Numbered from the stretch's first letter, positions 8,240-17,366 are shown. The stretch: 53,175 nt of DNA from Spirulina sp. CS-785/01 (GCF_028330525.1 NZ_JAQMSD010000207.1:1-53175), one strand, 5' to 3'. Notes: generated by a model from the sequence alone, not told the origin. Numbers and translations are program-made.

Positions 8240-9364
8240 ATGACCTCGACGGATCGACTTTTATCCAGCTATCAGTATGAACTACCCAAGGAGTTGATTG
8301 CACAAACTCCGGTAGTTCCCAGAGATCATTCTCGTTTGTTGGTGGTCGAGTCTCCTACGACTCATTCCCATCATCATTTCTATGATCTCCCCAACTGGCT
8401 CAGGCCAGGGGATTTGCTCGTTTTAAACAATAGCCGTGTTTTACCGGCCCGCCTCTACGGACGGAAGTCCACCGGGGCACCCGTAGAAATTTTGATGTTG
8501 CGGGAACAGTCAGAAAATTGCTGGCTGTGTCTGGTCAAACCGGGGAAACGGTTTAAAATCGGCACGCAAGTTCTGTTCACCCCACCCAATGTGCCAGAAA
8601 GTGAAGCCGACGTTGGCCTTTGGGCCAAGGTCATTGCTCGGGATGAGCAGACGGGGGGCCGTTATCTTGAATTTCAAGTCCCCTCTGGCGAGTCCCTGAT
8701 GGAATTGGTGGCTCAGGTGGGGGAAATTCCCTTTCCCCCCTATGTGACCGACTCTGAAGCCAGTCCAGACCAATATCAGACCGTTTACGCCGAAGTGGAC
8801 GGTTCAGCCGCCGCACCAACGGCGGGTCTCCATTTCACCGAAGACTTGTTGGCGACCTTGACCGCTCAAGGTATTACCCAAAGCCAACTCACCCTTCATG
8901 TGGGGGTGGGAACATTTCGGCCAGTGGAGTCGGAAGATATTAGTCAGCACACAATGCACGACGAATGGTTCAGCATTAACTCGAAAACCGTGCAGCAAAT
9001 TCAAGAAACGAAAGCTGCGGGGGGACGGGTGATTGCTGTTGGAACAACGGTGGCTCGCGCCCTAGAGGGAGCGGCCCAACAACAAAATGGTCAGTTAACT
9101 CAACCCTTTACGGGATCAACCAATTTGTTTATTTATCCGGGGTATGAATGGCAGGTGGTCGATGGTATGATCACCAATTTCCATTTGCCGGGATCGAGTT
9201 TACTGATTATGATTAGTGCTTTGGTGGGCCGAGAGCGTTTGTTGGCCTTGTACCAAGAAGCGATCGCGGAACAATACCGCTTTTATTCCTTTGGAGATGC
9301 TATGCTGATTTTGCCCGATGCCGTGCAAACCGAATCGGCCACTGAGGCAGAGGCGAGACCCTAG
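8240..9364 (+). CDS. queA: S-adenosylmethionine:tRNA ribosyltransferase-isomerase QueA
   Basis: A 374-residue enzyme that transfers and isomerises the ribosyl part of SAM onto 7-aminomethyl-7-deazaguanine in tRNA, giving epoxyqueuosine at the wobble position. The N-terminus LLSSYQYELPKELIAQTPV is followed by the family signatures RDHSRLLVV, GDLLVLNNSRVLPARL, YQTVYAEVDGSAAAPTAGLHFT, HVGVGTFRPV, IAVGTTVARALE and TNFHLPGSSLLIMISAL. Together these span the complete protein. The frame is open to a TTG at 8210, but the ATG at 8240 gives the normal QueA N-terminus. It stands alone; the TPR gene starts 39 bp downstream and may be co-transcribed. Confidence 0.96.
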   Translation: MTSTDRLLSSYQYELPKELIAQTPVVPRDHSRLLVVESPTTHSHHHFYDLPNWLRPGDLLVLNNSRVLPARLYGRKSTGAPVEILMLREQSENCWLCLVKPGKRFKIGTQVLFTPPNVPESEADVGLWAKVIARDEQTGGRYLEFQVPSGESLMELVAQVGEIPFPPYVTDSEASPDQYQTVYAEVDGSAAAPTAGLHFTEDLLATLTAQGITQSQLTLHVGVGTFRPVESEDISQHTMHDEWFSINSKTVQQIQETKAAGGRVIAVGTTVARALEGAAQQQNGQLTQPFTGSTNLFIYPGYEWQVVDGMITNFHLPGSSLLIMISALVGRERLLALYQEAIAEQYRFYSFGDAMLILPDAVQTESATEAEARP

Positions 9365-9403
9365 GAAAAAGCACACCAACCAGGCTAAACACGATTAGTG
9401 ATC

Positions 9404-10807
9404 ATGTCATACCGCAGAAGAGGACTCGGCGTTTTGACCAGTATCGGGGTTGCATTACTCACTTTTGCTCCCCCGGTCATTGCCCACCCGAAACAAGTCC
9501 TCGATGGACTGTACACCAACGATTTGGATGCTGCCACCCTCTTTCAAAAAGGGGTGATGCAGTACCAGCAACAATTGTTTGCGGAGGCGGAGATTGCCTT
9601 CCGCCAAGCCTTGCGCTACGACCCGCTTATGGCCATGAGCTACTATATGCTGGGGAATAGTTTGATGCAGCAGGGGGAGGTTGAGGAGGCAATCGACCAA
9701 TACTCCCGTGCGACGGGGTTAGAACCGTCGCTGGCGGTGGCGCAATACAATCTGGGGGTAGCTTATTTTCGCCAAGGACAGTTGGCGGAGGCTGTTCCCC
9801 ATTTTCAACGAACGACGGTTCTGTCTCCTAAATTTGCATCAGGGTATTATAATTTGGCCCTAGCTCTGGATGCGTTGGGGAATTATGACCAAGCCAGTGA
9901 GGCATATCGGGAGACCTTGCTGTTACGGCCAGAGAATGCCCAAGCAGCTTATAATTTGGGGTTGATTGTGTCTCGTCAGGGGGCTTCTCAGGAAGCGATC
10001 GCACTTTTTCAAGATGCGGTAGCGGCTGATCCCGATTTTGCCGAGGCATATTATCAGCTAGGTTTGCTCTATGCCCGTCAGGGAGAGTTAGAACCCGCCA
10101 GAGATGCCCTAGGACGGGCCACCACCCTCGACCCAGAAAATGCCCAAGCTCAGTATCATTTAGGCTTAGTTTATGCCCAATTAGAGAATCCCAGGGCCGC
10201 CGCCGGACGTTTTGCCCGGGCCACGGAACTTGATCCCAACAATGCGGAAGCCTACGAACAGATGGGGGCCGCTCGCATTGAGACGGGAGACACTGGGGGG
10301 GCTATTCAGGCGTTAGAACAGGCGGTGCTGTTAGTTCCGGAAAAACCGAGCAATTTTTATAATTTGGGGATCGCCTATCAAGATCAGAATCGCTGTGAGG
10401 AGGCTATTGCCAGTTATCAAGAGGCGTTACGGTTGAATCCGGTATTGGCGGATGCGTTTTACAATATGGGGGTGTGCTATTACAAAACTCAGCAGTATGA
10501 CGATGCGATCGCAACTTTAGAACAAGCGATCGAACTCTACCGAAACCAAGGCAACGGGGAAATGGTCGAAGAAGTATCAATCTATTTACAAGACACCGTA
10601 ATCCCCAGCATTCCGCAACCCGAAGACTCCCCCAACGAAACAGAAACCATTGAACCCAACGACCCCGAAAACACTACTCCCAATGACCCCCTAGACCCCC
10701 CAAACAACGAAATTGAACCCTTCTCCCCCGAAGACCCCACCCCCACCGAACCCACCCCCACCGAAGACAATGAACCCTTTTTCCTAGAAACCCCAGACTT
10801 TGGTTAG
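9404..10807 (+). CDS. Secreted TPR-repeat protein with acidic Pro/Glu/Thr tail
   Basis: A 467-residue protein with a signal peptide (MSYRRRGLGVLTSIGVALL, cleavage near VIAHP). About ten tandem tetratricopeptide repeats span residues 45-390, recognisable by recurring A-x-x-x-x-G-x-x-Y-x-x-Q...A-x-x-x-F/Y...P-x-x-A units. The last ~75 residues are a low-complexity acidic tail rich in N, E, P and T (for example PTEPTPTEDNEP), probably disordered. It is likely a periplasmic or envelope scaffold; the partner is unknown. A GTG two codons upstream (9398) is an alternative start, but the ATG gives a normal signal peptide. It lies 39 bp after queA. Confidence 0.85.
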   Translation: MSYRRRGLGVLTSIGVALLTFAPPVIAHPKQVLDGLYTNDLDAATLFQKGVMQYQQQLFAEAEIAFRQALRYDPLMAMSYYMLGNSLMQQGEVEEAIDQYSRATGLEPSLAVAQYNLGVAYFRQGQLAEAVPHFQRTTVLSPKFASGYYNLALALDALGNYDQASEAYRETLLLRPENAQAAYNLGLIVSRQGASQEAIALFQDAVAADPDFAEAYYQLGLLYARQGELEPARDALGRATTLDPENAQAQYHLGLVYAQLENPRAAAGRFARATELDPNNAEAYEQMGAARIETGDTGGAIQALEQAVLLVPEKPSNFYNLGIAYQDQNRCEEAIASYQEALRLNPVLADAFYNMGVCYYKTQQYDDAIATLEQAIELYRNQGNGEMVEEVSIYLQDTVIPSIPQPEDSPNETETIEPNDPENTTPNDPLDPPNNEIEPFSPEDPTPTEPTPTEDNEPFFLETPDFG

Positions 10808-11193
10808 CAATTTTCTCATCGACCCTCCCATTCGTAATCAAAGTTTTAGCCCAAATCAAAGTAAGTCCACCAAAGGTTAAAACCCGTAGCTAATCTAGTT
10901 CGTAGTCAGGGCAAGTTCGTAGTCAGGGCTTTAGCCCTGATTAAAGTGTGATAATCTCATCCAAAGTTAAACAAGAAACCAAGTTTCTCAGTAGAATAAC
11001 CCGTTTTAACGGGTTTTCGCTCTTAGCCTTGGGTTGAAACCCAAGGCTTTACTTCTTGATAGAGATTATCCGGAAGATGGAGGGTGATGGGGGTACTCAT
11101 AACCAGCAATAATAAACCATTTTCTAAATTGTAAATAAAAGCGTAAACAATCTTTCTTCACAGCCACTTTGACCGAGGTTTCAACCCAAGGCT
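10808..11193. repeat. Repeat-filled intergenic region with P1-P2 palindromes
   Basis: This 386-bp gap holds a direct repeat of AGTTCGTAGTCAGGGC followed by the palindrome TCAGGGCTTTAGCCCTGA (10923-10940). Next come P1 AACCCGTTTTAACGGGTT (10998-11015) and P2 AGCCTTGGGTT..AACCCAAGGCT (11025-11048). A half P2 (about 11178-11193) abuts the stop codon of the next minus-strand gene. No gene was seen. Confidence 0.8.
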
Positions 11194-12630
11194 TTATTGC
11201 CCTCTCAGTCGAGCCAACCACTGTTTCCAAGGCAGTTGTAAAATTGCCCCTGTTCCCAAAGTAAACACTAATCCTACACCTAAACTCAAGAAAAAAGCCA
11301 AACTATAACTCGCCCAAAGATGGGAAACTGAAGCGGGTTTTTGGGGGGGGTGTCCTTGAGTAATGATTCTTTCTGCAAAGTTAGCCATAGAAGAAGCAGA
11401 TGCCGAGGCCGTGCCAATTCCAGCACTGACAGCAAAAATGGTTTTGTTGAGGTTGCGATCGCGCTTCGCCTGTTCAAGTTGTATAATCCCCTCTAGAGTT
11501 TTACTAGCATGATCGAGTAATTGTAATCCTGCACTCAAACTATTGTAATCATTGATCACTTGAGGGAGATATTTCTCAAACGTATAATCTTGAAAGTCTC
11601 GTAAAAACTCTAAATCACAATTGGGATCGAGTTCTTTCATTCGCGCTAAACGAATTTTATAATTTTCCGCATTGACTTCAATCGCATAACGGTGTTCTTG
11701 CAAATATCTTAAATTAGCACCATACAATGAGTATTTTTTCAAGGCTTCTGTTAGATTTTCTTGTAATTTCTGTAAATTCAGAGGAGAATCTTTGATTTGT
11801 TGTGGTAAATGATCAACAATCTCTTGAATTTCCGTTGCATCATCTTTTAACTTTTCTTTAATTTCCCGTGTTTTTTGATATATCCAGATAATTTTATTGC
11901 GATAATAAAATAATTGTATTAATTGTTTATAAAGTGGCTCAATTGTAGCAACAACATATTCATATTTTTGAAACTCTGGAAATAAAATAACTAAAATATG
12001 TTGGTTAGAGGGAGGAGGTTGCCAGAGTTCAAAGAGAGTCGCATCTTTAAATGTTCCTTGATTTTTAAAGTTAGTCTTTTTGAAAAGCCCTTTGTTGTCT
12101 TTATTTTCGGTTGGAGAGTTCCAATTGGGGTACGGTTCAATGTTAATTTGTTTCAGACAATCTCTAGCAATTTGTTCTAACTCTTGTTCAGGAATTCGTT
12201 TCGTTAATTGTCCCCACATTAGCCAACTTTCACCAAGTTGACCTGCTTCTCCTCGATGTTCTAACAGAATTTCCTTGATTTCTGTAAAAACTCCTACATT
12301 TTGAGGGTTATGTAGCCAGTTTTTTTTCCCAGAACAGTCTAATTGTAAACCATAAGTATCCCCTAATTTAACTGGATAATAATAACCATCTAGGGGATAT
12401 TTAAACTTTTCGATGCGTTGTTTCCCTAAAAGTTCAATATAATTTGATTGTTCTTGTTCTAATTTGGCATAGTTTTCGAGTTCTTCTTGATTTAATTCTC
12501 GCTGATAAATGCGCTGCCAAAACTGCTTACGGTTTTCTTGAACTTTCTCTGGTTTTTCCCCTAACCCTTCTCCTAAATCATAAAGATAAATATCAAGAGT
12601 CGGATAAAGTAGTTTTATATTAGAATTCAT
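11194..12630 (-). CDS. Hypothetical coiled-coil protein with C-terminal membrane helices
   Basis: A 478-residue protein of unknown function, encoded downstream of and coupled to the 125-residue gene. The N-terminal half is mixed and rich in aromatic, Asn, Gln and Glu residues (for example GYYYPVKLGDTYGLQLDC). About residues 215-400 are strongly helical and Lys/Glu-rich (TREIKEKLKDDATEIQEIVD), suggesting a coiled coil. Near the C-terminus a glycine/alanine-rich segment (VSAGIGTASASASSMANF) and a hydrophobic helix (SLAFFLSLGVGLVFTLGTGA) point to membrane association. The protein ends in the basic-aromatic tail LPWKQWLARLRGQ. It is probably co-transcribed with 12630-13007 and perhaps with the CHAT gene upstream at 13296-16349. 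No catalytic motif was recognised. Confidence 0.72.
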   Translation of the reverse strand: MNSNIKLLYPTLDIYLYDLGEGLGEKPEKVQENRKQFWQRIYQRELNQEELENYAKLEQEQSNYIELLGKQRIEKFKYPLDGYYYPVKLGDTYGLQLDCSGKKNWLHNPQNVGVFTEIKEILLEHRGEAGQLGESWLMWGQLTKRIPEQELEQIARDCLKQINIEPYPNWNSPTENKDNKGLFKKTNFKNQGTFKDATLFELWQPPPSNQHILVILFPEFQKYEYVVATIEPLYKQLIQLFYYRNKIIWIYQKTREIKEKLKDDATEIQEIVDHLPQQIKDSPLNLQKLQENLTEALKKYSLYGANLRYLQEHRYAIEVNAENYKIRLARMKELDPNCDLEFLRDFQDYTFEKYLPQVINDYNSLSAGLQLLDHASKTLEGIIQLEQAKRDRNLNKTIFAVSAGIGTASASASSMANFAERIITQGHPPQKPASVSHLWASYSLAFFLSLGVGLVFTLGTGAILQLPWKQWLARLRGQ

Positions 12631-13007
12631 TAATCTTTCTTACCACGTAACCATTTGAACCAAGATTGCGTTTTTTCTTTGACTTCGGTTTCTTGCATGG
12701 TGTCTAATTCTGTTAACGGTCTAACCAAATTCTCCCTTTCTAGAGGTCTGACTTCTGGGGTTGAGTCGGGCAAGGCAAAAGTTCCCACTCCTCTCTCAGC
12801 GGCCTTTTGACTTAACCATTGGCGACAGGTTTTATAGGGGGTTTGCAAGTTGGGGGAGTTGTGGGCAAACTTATGTAATTCTCCCACTCGATTCTCTAAA
12901 TCTGCAAAAATGTCTTGAATTGTTTGTTTTTCTTCCTCTGAGAGAGGGGGTTGACTGTCTAGGGCAGCTAAAAAGGCTTTCAGGGTTAAGAGTTCGATAT
13001 CTCGCAT
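12630..13007 (-). CDS. Small hypothetical protein ending in a WFKWLR motif
   Basis: A 125-residue, mostly helical protein of unknown function. Its TAA stop overlaps the ATG of the 478-residue gene by one base (TAATG), a classic coupling arrangement. The N-terminal ~85 residues look like a small helical bundle (LSEEEKQTIQDIFADLENRVGEL). The C-terminus ends KTQSWFKWLRGKKD. The WFKW-[FL]-R motif also opens the CHAT protein encoded upstream (MNWFKWFRKPQ), suggesting a shared interaction or membrane-docking motif. It is probably part of one functional unit with the CHAT gene. Confidence 0.72.
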   Translation of the reverse strand: MRDIELLTLKAFLAALDSQPPLSEEEKQTIQDIFADLENRVGELHKFAHNSPNLQTPYKTCRQWLSQKAAERGVGTFALPDSTPEVRPLERENLVRPLTELDTMQETEVKEKTQSWFKWLRGKKD

Positions 13008-13106
13008 GGGACAAGCTGGGTAGTCTGACTAATTTGATTATAAGCCTTCAGATATTGTTGATTCATTCCTAGTAAACTCGCAAGTGAGCTTATTTCACCC
13101 CTGACC

Positions 13107-13237
13107 GTATAATACGAAATCCGCACCCCAAATATTCACTATCCTTGTGAAGTATTAATCATTGTAGGGTGGGCATTGCCCACCCAGAGAGCGTTTCCTG
13201 ATTTTTTAGGGTCTTTCGATACCGGATGTCGTATAAC
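13107..13237. repeat. MITE-like element or IS remnant with imperfect inverted ends
   Basis: GTATAATACGAAATCCG (13107-13123) and CGGATGTCGTATAAC (13223-13237) form imperfect terminal inverted repeats about 130 bp apart. The interior contains the hairpin GGGTGGGCATTGCCCACCC (about 13165-13183). Part of that hairpin motif, GTAGGGTGGGCAT, recurs at about 27775. There is no coding capacity. Confidence 0.4.
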
Positions 13238-13269
13238 AGCTAAATTGTTAATTGTCTCGTTGGTTTCTC

Positions 13270-13321
13270 AACCCGTTTTTAACGGGTTTTAGCTATTAGC
13301 CTTGGGTTTCAACCCAAGGCG
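13270..13321. repeat. P1-P2 palindrome pair overlapping the CHAT gene stop codon
   Basis: P1 variant AACCCGTTTTTAACGGGTT lies at 13270-13288. P2 AGCCTTGGGTT..AACCCAAGGC lies at 13298-13320. P2 read on the minus strand encodes the last residues (PWVETQG) of the CHAT protein, and the stop codon overlaps its edge. Confidence 0.85.
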
Positions 13322-16300
13322 TATTCTGGGTTTCGGTTGTGGGAGAGTTGTCATACCCTGCAAGGATGAAACCTGCCCAATAATAGGGATCAGCATAAAG
13401 GGGTGTTCCCTCTGGGGCGTTGACTAATCTATTTTGTTGGTCTTCTAGCATCGCCTGTTCATTATCATCCTCTAATTGCTCAATATTTCGCGCTAACCAA
13501 GAGAGGAGGTCGCGTTTTTGGGCCGTTTTCAACCATTGTTGGGTTTGGTAGAGGGCAGGGATGGGGGGTGTTCCCTGTTGTAAGGTGTCGTAAAACTGCA
13601 CCATAAATAGGGAGGTGACGAAAGACTCCACTTGCCAGAGAGTGCTTAAAACGTAGGTGACTCCCGTTTGTAAAAAGGCACTGACTAAGCCCACATATTC
13701 ATCGGTGATGCTGTGGTTGCCTGTGATGGCGGTTTCGCAGGCCGCTAGGCTGACCAGGGCGTAGGCGTTGAGGTCTTGTTGGAGGATGTCTTCTAGGGTG
13801 AGGGTGTCTTCTCCTTGCAGGAATAGGCAGGAGTTGAGGGGGGTTTGGGCGTTGTAGGCGGCGTGGCCGCAGAAGTGGAAGACTTGGGCCCGGGTGGTGA
13901 GGAGGGAGAGGGTTTGGGGGTGGGTGGCTTGGTGTTTTTGTAAGCTGGTGGGGGTGGGGAATTTGTGCCGGAGGAGGGCGGCTTCGATTTCTGCGTAGGG
14001 GAGGGAGGCGAGGTCTTTTTTCTCATTGTTGACGGTGGGGGTACTTTGGGGGTTTTCGACGAGGTTGAGGGTGGTGAGGGGACGGGGAAAGGGGGTGTCG
14101 AAGAAGGCTAGGTAGGCACTGGGGAGGTAGGTGGCTGGCAGGTTGAAGAAACTGTGCAGGGGGAAGCGGTGCAGGTCCCGGTGGGGGATGAGGAGGAGGG
14201 TTTGGATATTGTGGGTTTGCAGGTGTTGTTCAATGGCGGGGATGTTGAGGAGGGTGTGCAGGTGTTGGAGTTGGTTGGCCAGTTGGTTGCGCCAAGGGGA
14301 GTTGGGTTTTTCGGTTTGGGTTTTTTTGCTGTGGGTGTTGTAGGTGGTGTGCCAGTTTTCGATCCATTTTTCCAGGTCGAGGAGTTGGTCAAGACTGGAG
14401 GTGGGGGAGGGAATGAGGAGAGGGGTGGGTTGGTTGGGGAGGAGGAGAAAGGTGGTGAGGGCGTTGGGGCTATAGTGCCAGTAGAGGAGGGCGGTGTTGG
14501 GGGTGAGGAGTTGTTGAAAGTGGGTGTCTTTGAGGGTGGGGGTTTCGCCATAGCCCCAGAGCCAACGGAGACAGGTGTTTTTGGCGGTTTCGGCGAGGTG
14601 GAGGGCTTGGGTGGGTTGGTTTTGTTGGACGGCGCGATCGACGGTGTATTGTTGAATGGGGAGGATATGGGGGATGAGGGATTGCAGGTTGGGGTCTCGG
14701 AGGATGCGGTCTGTGCGGGTGGTGGCTTCTTGGAGGAAGAAGTCGGTTTCGGGGTCTTGGAGGAGTTGGCAGACTTGGATTAGGTCTTTTAGGACTTGCA
14801 GGTGTTGTTTGGGGGATTGCTCGAAGGTGAGGGTTTGCAGGGCTTGTTTGTAGTGGGTTTTGGCTTTGCGCCAACAGTCTCGTTTGGATAAGTTTAAGTC
14901 TCGGTCTGAGGGGTGTTGAGAGGGGGTGAAACTTTGTTTTAAGTAGGCTTTGCCGAGTTGATGGTGTAGAAAGCCCCATGCTTCGGGGTGGGTGTCGGGA
15001 CGGATGAGGTTATGGGTGAGGGGGAATTGTAGGCTGTTTATTTTTCCCCAGAACCCCCGTTGGTTGAGTTCGGGGTGGGTAAGGTTGAAGTGGTTTTGGG
15101 CGGTTTGGTAGAGAGTAGTAATGATTGGTTGGGAGGGGGGTTGTTGAGTGATGGTTTTGAGGTTTTGTAGTTGTTCGGGAGTTGGGGTGAGTTGGTCTGG
15201 GTTGAGGGGGCGAGGGGTTTGGATGGCCTTGAGGAGTTCGGTGGAAGATATGCTGAGGCTTTGTTGTAGGTCTTCTAAGGAGGGGAGGGTGAGAGTTTCG
15301 AGAATTTTTGGGGAGTTGGCGAAGGTTTGGCGGAGTGTCTCTTGGCTTTGTTGCAGGGAGGTGTGGAATTGAGTCGAGAAGTTTTGATGGGGTTGGGGGG
15401 GGTTGAAGGGTTCAAGGAGGAGGGGTTGGTATTGTCCGAGGGAGGATAAGAGGCGGTTGGTTTTGGGGGTTGCAAGGGTGGAGGTGGAGAAGTGAACAGG
15501 GGAGGGGAAATAAAATAAAAAGTTTTGTTGGGATTGGGGGTTAAAGTGGGGAGAACTGGCAGCAGCATTCCCTCGTCCGTACCATGCCAGATGGAATTGG
15601 GGATTAAGAGTCAAGGCTTGGTCATAAGAGGCGATCGCTTCTTCTTTTCTTCCTAAATCATCTAGCGCAGCCCCTCGGTTGTGCCATGCCAGATGGTCTT
15701 GGGGATTAAGAGTCAAGGCTTGGTCATAAGAGGCGACTGCACCTGAAAAATCACCAGCCCTAAATTGCTGATTTCCTCGATTAAACCAAGATTTTGCCTC
15801 ACTGTCATTCCCAGATTGTGAAGATTGAACCCCGTCCTGTTCACCATTAACAGAGGATTGATCCCGGTTCGCTAATATCTCTTGCACCACCTCCCCCAAC
15901 TCCCCCTCAAACCTCTCACCCAACTGCTGCAACCCACTCCTCACGTTAGAAGGCGGTTTTTGTGACTGAGAATTATTAGAATTAATGGTGTCTAATAACT
16001 CGTACAACTTTTTGACTTCAGACCCTTCAGTGATTGAAGAATTATCGCTTATTTCTTCATAACTCCCCGACGACTCACTAAGTATCTCTTGCACCCCCTC
16101 CTCCAACTCCCCCCCAACCCTCTCACCCAACTGCCGCAACCCCTCCTCATCCACCGTATCCCGTTGCCGCAACCATGCCGCCAACTCCCCCTCCGTCACC
16201 TGGCGCGACGCTAACACCCGCAGAATAGCATCTCGCGTCATCCCCTGCTTCACCAGCTTTAGCAACCGAGGCACAAAGGTATCCATATCCACAGGTTGGG

Positions 16301-16349
16301 GGGGTTGTTCTTGGGGTTGGGGTTTACGAAACCATTTAAACCAGTTCAT
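13296..16349 (-). CDS. TPR-CHAT domain protein (caspase-like fold)
   Basis: A 1,017-residue protein. It opens with MNWFKWFRKPQPQ and a short helical module (MTRDAILRVLASRQVTEGELAAWLRQRD). Two acidic helices follow that resemble each other (LRQLGERVGGELEEGVQEIL and LQQLGERFEGELGEVVQEIL). TPR repeats lie at about 188-265. A long helical region follows, and a C-terminal CHAT domain (about 690-1005) carries the caspase-like dyad His829 (FHFCGHAAYN) and Cys871 (LAACETA). CHAT proteases act in bacterial programmed-death and defence switches, but the target here is unknown. The middle of the gene is extremely C-rich on the coding strand (P/T/S/L-rich protein). The 5' end is duplicated at 17406-17558. 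The 3' end is supplied by a dispersed palindrome. Confidence 0.88.
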   Translation of the reverse strand: MNWFKWFRKPQPQEQPPQPVDMDTFVPRLLKLVKQGMTRDAILRVLASRQVTEGELAAWLRQRDTVDEEGLRQLGERVGGELEEGVQEILSESSGSYEEISDNSSITEGSEVKKLYELLDTINSNNSQSQKPPSNVRSGLQQLGERFEGELGEVVQEILANRDQSSVNGEQDGVQSSQSGNDSEAKSWFNRGNQQFRAGDFSGAVASYDQALTLNPQDHLAWHNRGAALDDLGRKEEAIASYDQALTLNPQFHLAWYGRGNAAASSPHFNPQSQQNFLFYFPSPVHFSTSTLATPKTNRLLSSLGQYQPLLLEPFNPPQPHQNFSTQFHTSLQQSQETLRQTFANSPKILETLTLPSLEDLQQSLSISSTELLKAIQTPRPLNPDQLTPTPEQLQNLKTITQQPPSQPIITTLYQTAQNHFNLTHPELNQRGFWGKINSLQFPLTHNLIRPDTHPEAWGFLHHQLGKAYLKQSFTPSQHPSDRDLNLSKRDCWRKAKTHYKQALQTLTFEQSPKQHLQVLKDLIQVCQLLQDPETDFFLQEATTRTDRILRDPNLQSLIPHILPIQQYTVDRAVQQNQPTQALHLAETAKNTCLRWLWGYGETPTLKDTHFQQLLTPNTALLYWHYSPNALTTFLLLPNQPTPLLIPSPTSSLDQLLDLEKWIENWHTTYNTHSKKTQTEKPNSPWRNQLANQLQHLHTLLNIPAIEQHLQTHNIQTLLLIPHRDLHRFPLHSFFNLPATYLPSAYLAFFDTPFPRPLTTLNLVENPQSTPTVNNEKKDLASLPYAEIEAALLRHKFPTPTSLQKHQATHPQTLSLLTTRAQVFHFCGHAAYNAQTPLNSCLFLQGEDTLTLEDILQQDLNAYALVSLAACETAITGNHSITDEYVGLVSAFLQTGVTYVLSTLWQVESFVTSLFMVQFYDTLQQGTPPIPALYQTQQWLKTAQKRDLLSWLARNIEQLEDDNEQAMLEDQQNRLVNAPEGTPLYADPYYWAGFILAGYDNSPTTETQNTPWVETQG

Positions 16350-16768
16350 CGCCAGAGAAATGCAGAGAGGACAGAGAGACTCTGGTTCATTGTAACGCGA
16401 GGAAACCCCCGTGGAAGTACACCAAGCGTTAACCCTCTTAACAAACAGCGCGAGTCCTGCCCAACTCAGCTAATTTAGCTATAGCGAAGAAACCCGGTTT
16501 CTGCGATAGGTTATGTTTTTTTACCTAAACTCCTGAAAGAAACCGGGTTTCTCAACCTCTGTGTAAGTGAAAGAAATTGGGTTTCTCAATCCCTGTGTAA
16601 GCGAAGAAACCCGGTTTCTGCGATAGGTTATGTTTTTTTACCTAAACTCCTGAAAGAAACCGGGTTTCTCAACCCCAACGTAAGGGGAAAAACACTCAAT
16701 CAACTAACCCGTTAAAACGGGTTTTTGCTTTTAGCCTTGGGTTTGAACCCAAGACTCTAGGTAATAAT
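16201..16768. repeat. Left copy of a segmental duplication (CHAT 5' end plus upstream repeats)
   Basis: From TGGCGCGAC in the CHAT gene, through its start codon, to the P1-P2 pair at 16706-16756, the sequence is repeated in the same orientation at 17413-17848 with small differences. The untranslated part (16350-16768) contains two near-identical ~60-bp blocks with the palindrome AGAAACCCGGTTTCT (from 16498 and again near 16614). It also holds further AAACCGGGTTTCT blocks, then P1 (16706-16723) and P2 (16733-16756). No gene was seen in the 419-bp gap. Confidence 0.85.
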
Positions 16769-17119
16769 TTACGGAAAACGACGAATTCTTATTTTATTGG
16801 TGAGTGCAATAATAATCGCCCCGTTTTGTAAATCTTGACTATAATTTGCCAATACTTCTGCAAGTAACTCTTGTCTTTCTTGTCTAGGTAAATTTTCTAA
16901 ACGAATTACACCATAATGCTTTTGATTATTTTGCCAAATCATTTGTTCAAAATCATTATCTGTAGTCAGAATAATGCGCTTTTCTATCACTGCCCAGACC
17001 AAGATAGCTTCATCAGTCATTTCTGGATTAATATCACTCACATAAGCAACATCATATCCCGCATTAACTAACCACAATCCTAATGTGCGACTGGCGTTGA
17101 CATCAATTAAAAACTTCAT
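16769..17119 (-). CDS. DUF5615 family PIN-like toxin
   Basis: A 116-residue PIN-like protein. It begins MKFLIDVNASRTLGLWLVNAGYDVAYVSD, with the first acidic residue of the fold in FLIDVN. It continues with TDEAILVWAVIEKRIILTTDNDFEQMI, which carries the second acidic cluster (TTDNDF). Its C-terminal strand GAIIIALTNKIRIRRFP is typical of DUF5615. Such proteins are predicted RNases paired with DUF433 antitoxins. The gene lies 16 bp downstream of the DUF433-like gene, consistent with a toxin-antitoxin operon. RNase activity is inferred from the fold family, not demonstrated. Confidence 0.85.
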   Translation of the reverse strand: MKFLIDVNASRTLGLWLVNAGYDVAYVSDINPEMTDEAILVWAVIEKRIILTTDNDFEQMIWQNNQKHYGVIRLENLPRQERQELLAEVLANYSQDLQNGAIIIALTNKIRIRRFP

Positions 17120-17135
17120 GCAATCATTTCAATAT

Positions 17136-17366
17136 TTATTTTCGCTCTATGACTTCTTCATTATTGACCAAAAAATAAGCATAGGTGATTGCCGCTTCAA
17201 TGTCTTCAGTTTCTAATTCTGGATAATCTTCTAAAATCTCCTTTTGTGTTGCTCCCTTTGCGAGTAATTCTAGAATCATAGCGACAGAAATGCGTAAGTT
17301 ACGAATAATGGGTTTTCCGCCTAAAATATTACGATTAAAGGTAATACGATTTAAAGAGTTTTGCAT
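17136..17366 (-). CDS. DUF433 family antitoxin
   Basis: A 76-residue protein with the DUF433 signature NRNILGGKPIIRNLRISVAMILELLAKGAT followed by EDYPELETEDIEAAITYA (quoted in part). Members have a winged-helix-like DNA-binding fold and accompany DUF5615 PIN-like toxins. The gene is first in the operon and should both repress its promoter and neutralise the downstream toxin; this is inferred from family precedent. The module sits between two direct copies of the CHAT 5' end. Confidence 0.86.
   Translation of the reverse strand: MQNSLNRITFNRNILGGKPIIRNLRISVAMILELLAKGATQKEILEDYPELETEDIEAAITYAYFLVNNEEVIERK

Noticed and set aside
13107-13237. Possible small RNA gene around the GGGTGGGCATTGCCCACCC hairpin
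   Set aside because: Part of the hairpin motif recurs elsewhere and lies between imperfect inverted ends, fitting a repeat element better. No promoter or terminator was evident.
14100-15570. Several long alternative frames inside the CHAT gene rich in Pro/Ser/Thr or Gly/Val
   Set aside because: They arise from the strong C-richness of the coding strand. The CHAT frame has domains and catalytic residues; the others are shadows.
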